A stretch of 40,352 nucleotides of DNA from CAZFLY01 sp964519995 (GTDB lineage Bacteria > Planctomycetota > Phycisphaerae > Sedimentisphaerales > Anaerobacaceae), in NCBI GenBank assembly GCA_964519995.1, contig CAZFLY010000022.1:1-40352 (forward strand), written 5' to 3'. Every line of letters begins with the position of its first letter. Position 1 is the first letter of the stretch. The notes below the pieces were generated by a model. The model saw nothing but the letters and a program-made list of their open reading frames with translations, was not told where the DNA came from and searched no databases. Shown here one piece after another: positions 15,530 to 23,583 of this stretch. The position numbers and the translations under genes are program-made.

Positions 15530-16618
15530 TCATAAAAGTTTTTCACGCCCGTGTTGCTTTATTAGCTCCAGTAATTCTTTCAGTCTGTGTGTCTGATCTA
15601 TGTGGCATACAAGCGTAGCGTCGGGGCTGTGAACTACCACCATATTTTCCAGGCCGATGCCGGCAATAAGATGGCCTTTGTCCTCGGTGACTATGATGCT
15701 GTTTTTACAGTCAAGCAGTTCGCTCATATCAGCTACGACGATATTGTTGTTTCTGTCTGAGCTGATAACATCGGCAAGGGCGGCAAAACTGCCCATATCG
15801 AGCCAGCGGCAGTCCAGCTTGATAGCACAAACGTTAGCTGCCTTTTCCATAACGGCAAAATCAATACTTATTTGTGGTAGTTTCACAAACCATTCTTGCA
15901 GTGTTTCCTGTTGACTTGGACCGTCCCAAGCAGCCCCGATTCTGCGAAGAGGTTCGGCAGCTTCGGGTAGAAAATTTGTCATGTTGTCTAAGATTGTACG
16001 TGCCTTCCAGACGAACATACCCGAATTCCAGAGATATTCGTCACTTGTGATGTATTTTTTTGCGGTTGCTTGATCGGGTTTTTCCCTAAAGGCCTTAACA
16101 GAGTAAATCTTGTTGGTACAACCCGGATATTCCCTGCCGTCGGCACACTTTAGGTATCCAAGTGATGTACTGGCGAACGTTGGCTTGATGCCAAAAGTGA
16201 TTATGTTTTCTGGATTGTCATTAACGAATGTCAACGCATCCTTGAGGGCCTGCTGCAACACTTCAGGAGGTTTCAATACCTGGTCGGCAGTAACAACTGC
16301 CATTGTTGCCTCAGGATCGTACTTGGTCAGGACAGTCGCGGCTAATCCTATTGCCCCTGCAGTATCTCGCACAACAGGTTCAGCAATGACGTTACTAAAA
16401 GGTAGTTCTGGAAGGTTTTCGCGGACTATGTCTGCATATCCCGCGTTTGTCAGTACAACTATGTTCCTTACGTCGAAGATCGGCGACAGCCGTTCAAAGC
16501 AGCGACCGAGCAGCGTTTGACCGTCAAGGAGCCTCAATACTTGCTTGGGGCGCTTTTGTCGGCTCAAAGGCCATAATCTTTTTCCGCTACCTCCCGCCAT
16601 TATAACTGCATAATTCAT
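15530..16618 (-). CDS. Mannose-1-phosphate guanylyltransferase
   Basis: Makes GDP-mannose from mannose-1-phosphate and GTP for polysaccharide and glycoprotein synthesis. Starting at ATG 16618 (GAGAAGG eight bases upstream) gives 362 aa, the size of single-domain enzymes without the phosphomannose isomerase half. A longer TTG start at 16651 is less likely. The nucleotidyltransferase signature VIMAGGSGKRLWPLSR with RPKQ covers residues 5-26. AVVTADQVLKPPE holds the metal-coordinating Asp region, and FREKPDQATAKKYI and YLWNSGMFVWKA are typical of the family. The C-terminal left-handed beta-helix-like part includes ENMVVVHSPDATLVCHIDQ. GDP-mannose could supply the extracellular matrix that PEP-CTERM proteins join; that link is inference. 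Confidence 0.93.
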   Translation of the reverse strand: MNYAVIMAGGSGKRLWPLSRQKRPKQVLRLLDGQTLLGRCFERLSPIFDVRNIVVLTNAGYADIVRENLPELPFSNVIAEPVVRDTAGAIGLAATVLTKYDPEATMAVVTADQVLKPPEVLQQALKDALTFVNDNPENIITFGIKPTFASTSLGYLKCADGREYPGCTNKIYSVKAFREKPDQATAKKYITSDEYLWNSGMFVWKARTILDNMTNFLPEAAEPLRRIGAAWDGPSQQETLQEWFVKLPQISIDFAVMEKAANVCAIKLDCRWLDMGSFAALADVISSDRNNNIVVADMSELLDCKNSIIVTEDKGHLIAGIGLENMVVVHSPDATLVCHIDQTHRLKELLELIKQHGREKLL

Positions 16619-16793
16619 CTCTAAAACCTTCTCAAAAGCTAAGACAGACAATTACTCAACCCAGTGGTTATGGCAGAGAATGTTGCCGCTGGCACTGTGG
16701 ATAATTTTACCATACTGACTGAAAAGCACAAGTTCATCAGCTCAGCAGCGAATGTGGGACGTCGAGGTTTTTCCGCCGGCTGGCATGAATGAA

Positions 16794-18908
16794 TCAAACT
16801 TTTGAAAGTCTAGCGTACTTCGACATTAGTGTCTTTGTCTGACCGGAGTTGAATTCCACAACAACAACGCTGTTTTCGCCCATATCGATAAACTTTTTGA
16901 CTCTACCAAGGCCGAAGGATTTGTGCCGAACCAACTGGCCTTGGTTAAAATGAGAAATGGTTTTACTGCTCAGATAATTATCGTCGTAATATTCATTATC
17001 TTCAGCTTGTTCAGTTATCTGCTGACCGAGTTCTGAAAGAAACTGCGAGGGTATTGTACGCAGCATCTGGCCTCGTAGCGTTCGGTATCGGGCGTGACTT
17101 ATATATAGGCCGGTTTTAGCACGGGTTATGCCAACAAAAAAAAGTCTGCGTTCTTCCTCAAGGTCGTCACCGTCATTACTCCTTTCGTGTGGTAGCAGCC
17201 CCTCTTCCAGCCCGACGATAAAAACATTTTCAAATTCGAGGCCCTTGGCAGCATGTAGGGTCATCAACGCAACACGGTCGACTGAGGTATCATAGCTGTC
17301 GGCGTCGCTAAAAAGCGATATTTGCTGAAGAAAGTCGGACAGCGAGGGCTGTTCGGTTTGTTGATCGTAATAGGCAGTTGCGTTTATCAATTCTCTGACA
17401 TTTTCCAATGCGTCTTCGCCCTCGGTGCCGGCTGTCCTAAAGAACTTTTCGAGGCCTGTTTCGACGAAGACACACTCCGCAAGCGGTGCAATCGCACCTG
17501 CCGTATCCTTCTTGAATTGCTCGAGCATTTTGACAAAGCCTATAAGTTTGCCCTTGGTGGCTCTCGCAAGAGAGTCAATCTGTTCTGCCCTGCCAAGTGC
17601 CTCAAAAAGACTAATCTTGTGCTGGACGGCATAGCCACGCAGCCGGTCAATCGTTACCTTTCCTATGCCCCGAGCAGGTGTATTTATAATCCGAAGCAGC
17701 GCAACCTCATCGTTCGGATTGACAATAATCCTCAGGTAAGCCAGCAGGTCTCGGATTTCCTTTCTATTGTAGAATTCGACGCCTCGAACAATCTGATACG
17801 GTATTTTGTTTTGAACCAGCGCCTCTTCGAGCACCCTGCTCATGGCATTGACGCGATAAAATACAGCTATGTTTCTCAAGGAGGTTCCTTCATTGGTCAA
17901 TTGCTTTATTTGCTGGGTGACTGTCTCAGCCTCTTCAGCTTCATCCTCAGCGGTTATTACAACTACGTCTTTTGCCGGACCTTTCGTAGCAACAAGTTTT
18001 TTTTGTTTTCGTTTTTTGTTGAATTCTATCAAGTTGTCTGCAACTTCGAGGATATTGGTTGAGCTGCGAAAGTTTTCCTCCAGTCTGACAATTATTGCAT
18101 CAGGCCAATCGCGTTCAAATGACAGTATGTTGTGGATGTCAGCCCCTCGCCAGCCGTAGATAGACTGGTCCGGATCACCTGTTGCGCAAATATTGTTATG
18201 TTGTGAAACCAATGCCTTGGCAATTCTGTACTGGGCGTGATTAGTATCCTGATATTCATCTATTAGCAGGAACTTGAAGCGGTTTCCAAGCTCACAGCAA
18301 ACATCCTGACAACTCTCCAGCAAAAAGGCTGTTTTCATCAACAAGTCGTCGAAATCCAGACCATTTCGCTCGCTCAAAATGTGCTGGTAGCGGGCATATA
18401 TTTTGGCTAATGTTTTATCCAAAAAATCGTTTGCACGTGCTTTGAAAGCATCCACGTCTATGAGACTGTTTTTTAACTTGGAGATATATTCAAGCATTCG
18501 AGCAGGTGGAAAGTTAGTTGTATCGAGTTCACAGTCTTTAACAGCTTGTTTGATACATCTGTTCTGGTCAGAGTCGTCGTAGATACTAAAATTGGGGTTG
18601 ATTCCCGCCTTATCTGCATACTGCCGGAGAATTCTAACACATAGGGAGTGGTATGTGCTGATATGGGTGCCGGCAGAAGAACCGAGTGAGTATGCTCTTT
18701 GTCGCATTTCATCTGCAGCTTTGTTTGTGAAGGTTATCGCGCAGATGTTATATGGCTTAAAGCCGGAATCGATGAGAGCTGCAATCCGATATGTAATGAC
18801 ACGCGTTTTGCCGCTGCCGGGCCCCGCAAGAACCAATAACGGGCCCTCGGCATGAAAAACAGCTTTGGCTTGTGAGTCTGTCAGTTGGTCGGCAAGTGAA
18901 TTTGGCAT
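16794..18908 (-). CDS. pcrA: ATP-dependent DNA helicase PcrA/UvrD
   Basis: A 704-aa superfamily 1A 3'-5' helicase acting in nucleotide excision repair and recombination control. Motifs in order: Q-motif LTDSQAKAVFH, Walker A LAGPGSGKTRVITYRIA (about 28-44), motif Ia ITFTNKAADEMRQR, motif II FLLIDEYQDTNHAQ, motif III ATGDPDQSIYGWRGA, motif IV LEENFRSS, motif V VALMTLHAAKGLEF, motif VI EERRLFFVGITRAK. The C-terminal Tudor-like domain (RHKSFGLGRVKKFIDMGENS, to the end) is the RNA-polymerase-interacting module of PcrA/UvrD. Length and all motifs are intact. The start is ATG 18908. The gene ends about 176 bases upstream of the guanylyltransferase start. Confidence 0.96.
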   Translation of the reverse strand: MPNSLADQLTDSQAKAVFHAEGPLLVLAGPGSGKTRVITYRIAALIDSGFKPYNICAITFTNKAADEMRQRAYSLGSSAGTHISTYHSLCVRILRQYADKAGINPNFSIYDDSDQNRCIKQAVKDCELDTTNFPPARMLEYISKLKNSLIDVDAFKARANDFLDKTLAKIYARYQHILSERNGLDFDDLLMKTAFLLESCQDVCCELGNRFKFLLIDEYQDTNHAQYRIAKALVSQHNNICATGDPDQSIYGWRGADIHNILSFERDWPDAIIVRLEENFRSSTNILEVADNLIEFNKKRKQKKLVATKGPAKDVVVITAEDEAEEAETVTQQIKQLTNEGTSLRNIAVFYRVNAMSRVLEEALVQNKIPYQIVRGVEFYNRKEIRDLLAYLRIIVNPNDEVALLRIINTPARGIGKVTIDRLRGYAVQHKISLFEALGRAEQIDSLARATKGKLIGFVKMLEQFKKDTAGAIAPLAECVFVETGLEKFFRTAGTEGEDALENVRELINATAYYDQQTEQPSLSDFLQQISLFSDADSYDTSVDRVALMTLHAAKGLEFENVFIVGLEEGLLPHERSNDGDDLEEERRLFFVGITRAKTGLYISHARYRTLRGQMLRTIPSQFLSELGQQITEQAEDNEYYDDNYLSSKTISHFNQGQLVRHKSFGLGRVKKFIDMGENSVVVVEFNSGQTKTLMSKYARLSKV

Positions 18909-18929
18909 ATCTCGGGCAAATGATACACG

Positions 18930-20708
18930 TCACGGTGATTGCGTCGATTCTCCTATCAATCTCTTTTCTTCTTGTTCTAATTTTTTATAAAGATCGGGTC
19001 TTTCGATCTGTATGCGATTAAGCAAATTGCGTCTAAGGTTAAGTGGATACTGTTGGTCGTTGAGAAAATCTATAAGTGCCAGGTATCTCAATAGAGAAAA
19101 TTCAGGAATGCTTAACCTGACTACGTCGTCCTTTTCTGATAGGTAAAGGTCCCAGATTTCTTTGGCGATCTTTTCTCTGCCGAATGCCTCATCGTCATCG
19201 CGCAGGGCATACCTTAGGTAACTTTCTCGCATAAGCGCGATCACCTGTTCCTTCGCATCGTTTGGGCTAACGCTGTCGAGCTCTTCAATCCAGCGCTTCC
19301 TCGCATAGTTCACAAGGGACCCTTGAAATTCAGGCCTGGGATACATCTGCCTTAACATATCGAAAATCTTCTGGGCCTGGCCGATGTGACCGGTTTGATA
19401 AAACATAAACAGCGCATTCTTGAGCATATTTCTGTGGCCGTCTTGGAGCGACTCGTACGACCCCCTCCTTTCATAATCCTTGTATTTATCGAGAATAGCC
19501 AGCACCGACCTATTGTACGGCTCAAACATGCGCAGGTCGGGTCTGAGAAAAATTTCCTTCACTACGGTCTGCATGGGCTGCTCAGAGGTCTCATTAGATA
19601 TCTCAATCGGCACGTCATAGATAAATATCTTTCCATTACGGAATAGATTCTGAAGACTATGAGCAACAATGCGGTCGGTGTTAGTTTCAACAAAGTCGAT
19701 TGTGCGTGACTCTTTTTTACTGACCTCCTGTAAACCTTTGACACCCCAGTAAATAGCGTGACTATCAGAATGTCGCCAGTCAAGAGGAAAGCGTTTGTTG
19801 GGATCAGTAAAGTCAACAGGGCCATAAGTCTTATTTAATTCGAGCATCAACGATGGATCAAGCTTCCACACGTTTCGCAATTGATAAGCCTTGGCAAAGA
19901 CATCAAATTTCTCCAGACCCGACGTGCCGCGAAACCCATCTATCACTGCAAAAGCATTGGGATTGAATCTGGCCGGATTTTGCCTCAATGACAAATAGTT
20001 GCTGACGAACTGATTATCATCTGAAAACGCCTTATCCGCTGATTTAAGTGTTGAGATTAGCTGTGCCACGTTTGCATCGCTTACTATCTGTTGCCACTGT
20101 GCCGGAGCCTTTGCAAGGGCCTCGAAGTACTGATTGTCGGCTGGCCCGAGCAGTGGCTCCATCGAAAGAGCCAATTGCAGTTTATAATACTTGTGGGCAT
20201 CGTCTGCCACGTCACCAATTTTGTGCTGGAATATCCGCGCAAGCTCACGATACAATTCAAGCGACTTTGGATTTAGTGGAATGCCTTGGTCGCGCAGAAG
20301 TTCATAGCCGTTTTTGACCCACTGCCACCGTTGGTCCGGCTGAGTTGCAGGTATTGTCACTGAAATATTGTAAGCCATGTTCCAGGCATGGAACACCCAA
20401 ACTGCTGAGAATCGCGGCTGTAGAGTCGTTATCCACTCTGCGAGCTGTTTAGCGTCAAAGAACTGGCCCTGCTCCTTGAGCTTATCCGCTCGTATCCACA
20501 AAATATCGACTACCAGACCCCGAAAAGCCCCCATGGCTACTGTTGCAAATGCAAGCGAAGGAGGCGCATTTTTAAGAGGTTCATTTGACACAAGCTGCAT
20601 CTTCTGTCGCTGAGAATTGATGTAGTCCAGACTACTGCCACTTATGACAAACAAAACCACGGCAATAAAAATACACACAGACAGGATTATTACATCACGC
20701 AAACGCAT
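18930..20708 (-). CDS. Membrane-anchored protein of unknown function linked to an ABC exporter
   Basis: No named family recognised. From ATG 20708 it has 592 aa; a TTG at 20750 overlapping the permease stop is an alternative (606 aa). One membrane segment lies near the N-terminus (DVIILSVCIFIAVVLFVISG, about 5-24), and the rest is probably extracytoplasmic. The body is helical, Trp/Tyr-rich and TPR-like in character (QLAEWITTLQPRFSAVWVFH; YYKLQLALSMEPLLGPADNQ; LQDGHRNMLKNALFMFYQ). It is the last gene of a three-gene run with the ABC ATPase and permease, overlapping or 22 bases apart. It is probably a conserved accessory subunit of that transporter, scaffold-like. This is inference from context. 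Confidence 0.8.
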   Translation of the reverse strand: MRLRDVIILSVCIFIAVVLFVISGSSLDYINSQRQKMQLVSNEPLKNAPPSLAFATVAMGAFRGLVVDILWIRADKLKEQGQFFDAKQLAEWITTLQPRFSAVWVFHAWNMAYNISVTIPATQPDQRWQWVKNGYELLRDQGIPLNPKSLELYRELARIFQHKIGDVADDAHKYYKLQLALSMEPLLGPADNQYFEALAKAPAQWQQIVSDANVAQLISTLKSADKAFSDDNQFVSNYLSLRQNPARFNPNAFAVIDGFRGTSGLEKFDVFAKAYQLRNVWKLDPSLMLELNKTYGPVDFTDPNKRFPLDWRHSDSHAIYWGVKGLQEVSKKESRTIDFVETNTDRIVAHSLQNLFRNGKIFIYDVPIEISNETSEQPMQTVVKEIFLRPDLRMFEPYNRSVLAILDKYKDYERRGSYESLQDGHRNMLKNALFMFYQTGHIGQAQKIFDMLRQMYPRPEFQGSLVNYARKRWIEELDSVSPNDAKEQVIALMRESYLRYALRDDDEAFGREKIAKEIWDLYLSEKDDVVRLSIPEFSLLRYLALIDFLNDQQYPLNLRRNLLNRIQIERPDLYKKLEQEEKRLIGESTQSP

Positions 20709-20730
20709 CGACGGAAAAGCCCTATGCTGA

Positions 20731-22227
20731 TTAGACAACGATCCTGGCAATCTCTCGATATTTGAAAATTATCAGTGCGAAAATTAGTAGTAATAACGAC
20801 TTTATACAAACCATAAAGGCGGCAACTTTTCCCACTAGTGACCAGCTCAATAACCGAGCCGGCACCAGGAATTTTGTTGGGTTGAATTCATCAAAGCGAG
20901 GTAATAATTTAATAAGCGGTCTGACGGTATACGAGTAAACACCGCTTACGTTCGCACTTAGAAAGTCAAGTGATTCCAGAACAAAGCCACTGAGCGTCCC
21001 AGTAAGAAAGACGGCAAGACAGAGCAGAATGGCTACAGGAAATGAAAGAAAACTCGCAGCTAACACTGCCAGACAGGCCAGAAAGATTAGACGAAACAGA
21101 ATCAGTATACAAGCCCTCACAAAATTAGCCGTGAAGCTGTCGGCTTTATAGAGTACCTCCAAACCATCTTCGATTGGAAATATTACCACCGTATTGTTCA
21201 GCGGGACGTTAAGAAATGCCACTGCGAGATAGCCGTCTTGAGCAATGGCGTCCGCGGGAACCTCTATCTCCCGAAATGTCCGGATAGGGTCTTTACGGTC
21301 ATCGCGGTATATGGGCGTTTCAGACTGTGCACCGTATCTTATTTGTCTATAGTCGCCTATAAGCCATTGACTGTAGACCTGAGAGTCGGGAGGAGTTACA
21401 GAAACATCATATTTGAATTTTACAAATATACTTTCATTTGGATCAAGTGGCTTGATATTGTGGAATTCCCAGACTAATTCGCGTCCAATCGGAGCAGCTC
21501 GTTTCATAAGTCTCGCCCTGTTGGAAAGCTGAGCCATAATCTCTTTCCGCGTATAGTTGGGAAATACCTGCTCCAATTGTCCGCTCGCTTCAAGCTTCTT
21601 GTAGGATTCCTCAACTTCTTTGCTGACATCAATCTGTTCTGGCACGACGCTGGCACGAGCGGTATAGAACTCGTTTCGTAATTGTTTGCGTTCTTCAAAG
21701 TTTGCTCCGTGAAAAACTGGCAGATATATAGTGATACTGTAGATTATGGCCGCAAATAGAACAAGTAGCCCCATGTCTAAAAGGAGTACTCCAAGCAGTT
21801 TGCCGAGAATGAGCCGAAAACGATGAACCGGTTTGGTGATGACTGTATATATTTGTTTCTGTTCGATGTCACTGGTTACCGAATAGATTGACACTATCAC
21901 TGTCAACAGGCAAAGTAAAAGACTCGTCAATGAAAGCCCATAACTGAGAAATGTTTGAAGCCTTCCCTTAAGAGTACCGTCACCTGATGCAGTTAAGCCA
22001 ATAATTGGCAGCAATACAAGTAAAAGCATAATGAACGTTGCAGCAACCTTCATTCGCAGTGCCTGCCTAAGGGTATTTAGAGCGATCGCACGAATATTTT
22101 GTATCGCCAGGCCGACGATAGGTAGCGTAACTACTGCCGACAGCGCAAGGACGAGCGATACTGTCAGTAGAATTCCTCTCAAAGATATGTATCCCATGAT
22201 GCCGAAAAAAGCTCCCGCACTAAGCAT
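20731..22227 (-). CDS. ABC-2 type transporter permease with large extracytoplasmic domain
   Basis: About 498 aa. The membrane part includes segments near residues 5-50, 65-85, 100-125, 150-175 and four to six C-terminal segments after about 375. Residues about 180-370 form a soluble loop, predicted extracytoplasmic. The motif YTVITKPVHRFRLILGKLLG is the coupling-helix-like 'T.l.KPV.R...l.GK.lG' of ABC-2 permeases. The start is not certain: a GTG at 22239 sits directly on a perfect GGAGGTGAT ribosome site, so I choose ATG 22227, eleven bases downstream of GGAGG (GTG 22230 is also possible). It overlaps or abuts the ABC ATPase gene, whose stop is at 22220. Substrate unknown. Confidence 0.87.
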   Translation of the reverse strand: MLSAGAFFGIMGYISLRGILLTVSLVLALSAVVTLPIVGLAIQNIRAIALNTLRQALRMKVAATFIMLLLVLLPIIGLTASGDGTLKGRLQTFLSYGLSLTSLLLCLLTVIVSIYSVTSDIEQKQIYTVITKPVHRFRLILGKLLGVLLLDMGLLVLFAAIIYSITIYLPVFHGANFEERKQLRNEFYTARASVVPEQIDVSKEVEESYKKLEASGQLEQVFPNYTRKEIMAQLSNRARLMKRAAPIGRELVWEFHNIKPLDPNESIFVKFKYDVSVTPPDSQVYSQWLIGDYRQIRYGAQSETPIYRDDRKDPIRTFREIEVPADAIAQDGYLAVAFLNVPLNNTVVIFPIEDGLEVLYKADSFTANFVRACILILFRLIFLACLAVLAASFLSFPVAILLCLAVFLTGTLSGFVLESLDFLSANVSGVYSYTVRPLIKLLPRFDEFNPTKFLVPARLLSWSLVGKVAAFMVCIKSLLLLIFALIIFKYREIARIVV

Positions 22228-23473
22228 CACTCCTATCACCTCCCTCGTTAGTGTCGGTCTGTCCCTCCTGTTGGTTCTGAGGAGTTCCTTCTTCGGTAAG
22301 TTCTTCTAAGATGCTCCTTTTGGTGTGATTCTGTTGCTCTGAGGTATCAGGCATAGCCTCAACGGGTTCTGTTCTTGTTGTTCTATCGTTAGAACTTGGC
22401 GTTTGCTGAGCTGGTTTGTGTGGTTTGGTCAATTCGTCGAGTAACTGTTTGTCCGCTTTGGGCTCAGCACTTTCAGCGGGTACAGTCATTTCTGTTTTGG
22501 GAGCCTTTGATATTTTTTGTTGCTGTGTCGGTGCGGAGACAAGCTTGTCAAGAATACTTTCTTTGGATCGTTCAGTAAGAAACTCGCCAATATGCGTCGT
22601 ACTGACGGCACCGCTTGTAGGTCTGGTTTGTCGTTGCGCCTCAGCGACTGTTTTTATAAAAAATGTCTCAAGTTTATCCATCGGTGAGGTAATCTCGCAT
22701 TCAGCATGTTCGGCGTCGATTATCTCTTTAATTTTCTCGACAGTGCTGTCGTTTATTGCACTGGTAACAATTTGTCTTTTGTGCGACTGTTGCAATAGGT
22801 CTTTGACTCGACCCTGGGCTTGTATTCTTCCTCCATACAGAATGGCAATTCTGTCACAGACGTCTTCAACATCCGCAAGAAGATGGCTGCATAACAATAT
22901 GGTCTTGCCTCGTTCTGCGAGTTTTAGAATCAGATCTTTTATCTGTCGTGTGCCAATTGGATCAAGTCCGGTTGTTGGTTCGTCGAGTATCAGCAAATCG
23001 GGGTCATTTATCAAAGCCTGAGCAAGCCCAATCCTTCGGGCCATGCCTTTCGAATACGTCCCTACCGGTCTATTCGCTACAGCTTTTAGCCCAACCATGT
23101 CAAGCAATGCCTCAATACGCATCTTGCGGACTTTCGGTGGCAAACCAAACAGTTGACCGTAAAAATTCAGCGTTTCTCTTGCGTTCAAGAATCGATACAA
23201 GTATGACTCTTCAGGAAGAAAACCAATTCTTGCATTGATTTTTGTATCAGCACCATCGCCACCCAGGACAACAGCTCTTCCCTTGGTAGGATAAAGCAAG
23301 CCGAGCAGCATCTTCAGCGTAGTCGTCTTACCTGAACCGTTAGGGCCCAGAAGCCCGAACACCTCGTTGTAGCGGACCTGCAGGTTCAGATCATCGACGG
23401 CATAAACTTTGGCTCGACCCCACAAGTCGGAAAAAATCTTGGTCAAAGAAAATGTCTCAACGGCGTATTGCAT
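22220..23473 (-). CDS. ABC transporter ATP-binding protein with long disordered C-terminal tail
   Basis: A 417-aa ABC ATPase of the exporter class. Walker A GPNGSGKTT (43-51), Q-loop near FLPEESY, signature YSKGMARRIGLAQ (140-152), Walker B LLILDEPTTGLD (160-171), and H-loop LLCSHLLADVED are intact. Residues after about 285 are low-complexity, rich in Gln, Thr, Pro and Ser, and carry three spaced copies of a short hydrophobic/acidic motif (ILDKLV at 307-312, LLDELT at 344-349, ILEELT at 388-393). The tail is about 120 residues beyond the usual end. It is the first gene of the operon with the permease and the unknown membrane-anchored protein. The start is ATG 23473. Substrate unknown. Confidence 0.95.
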   Translation of the reverse strand: MQYAVETFSLTKIFSDLWGRAKVYAVDDLNLQVRYNEVFGLLGPNGSGKTTTLKMLLGLLYPTKGRAVVLGGDGADTKINARIGFLPEESYLYRFLNARETLNFYGQLFGLPPKVRKMRIEALLDMVGLKAVANRPVGTYSKGMARRIGLAQALINDPDLLILDEPTTGLDPIGTRQIKDLILKLAERGKTILLCSHLLADVEDVCDRIAILYGGRIQAQGRVKDLLQQSHKRQIVTSAINDSTVEKIKEIIDAEHAECEITSPMDKLETFFIKTVAEAQRQTRPTSGAVSTTHIGEFLTERSKESILDKLVSAPTQQQKISKAPKTEMTVPAESAEPKADKQLLDELTKPHKPAQQTPSSNDRTTRTEPVEAMPDTSEQQNHTKRSILEELTEEGTPQNQQEGQTDTNEGGDRSDA

Positions 23474-23583
23474 AAAAAAGCAAAAAACTAAAGTGAAAAA
23501 ATGAAACTCATAATTGCGGTTGAATGGCTGAAATCGATAGTTCTACATTCTGCATTTTAGTTTTGAGTTTTGCACTTTAATAT

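Noticed and set aside
17322..18062. 246-codon plus-strand open frame
   Set aside because: Antisense to pcrA, no start support, composition that of a shadow.
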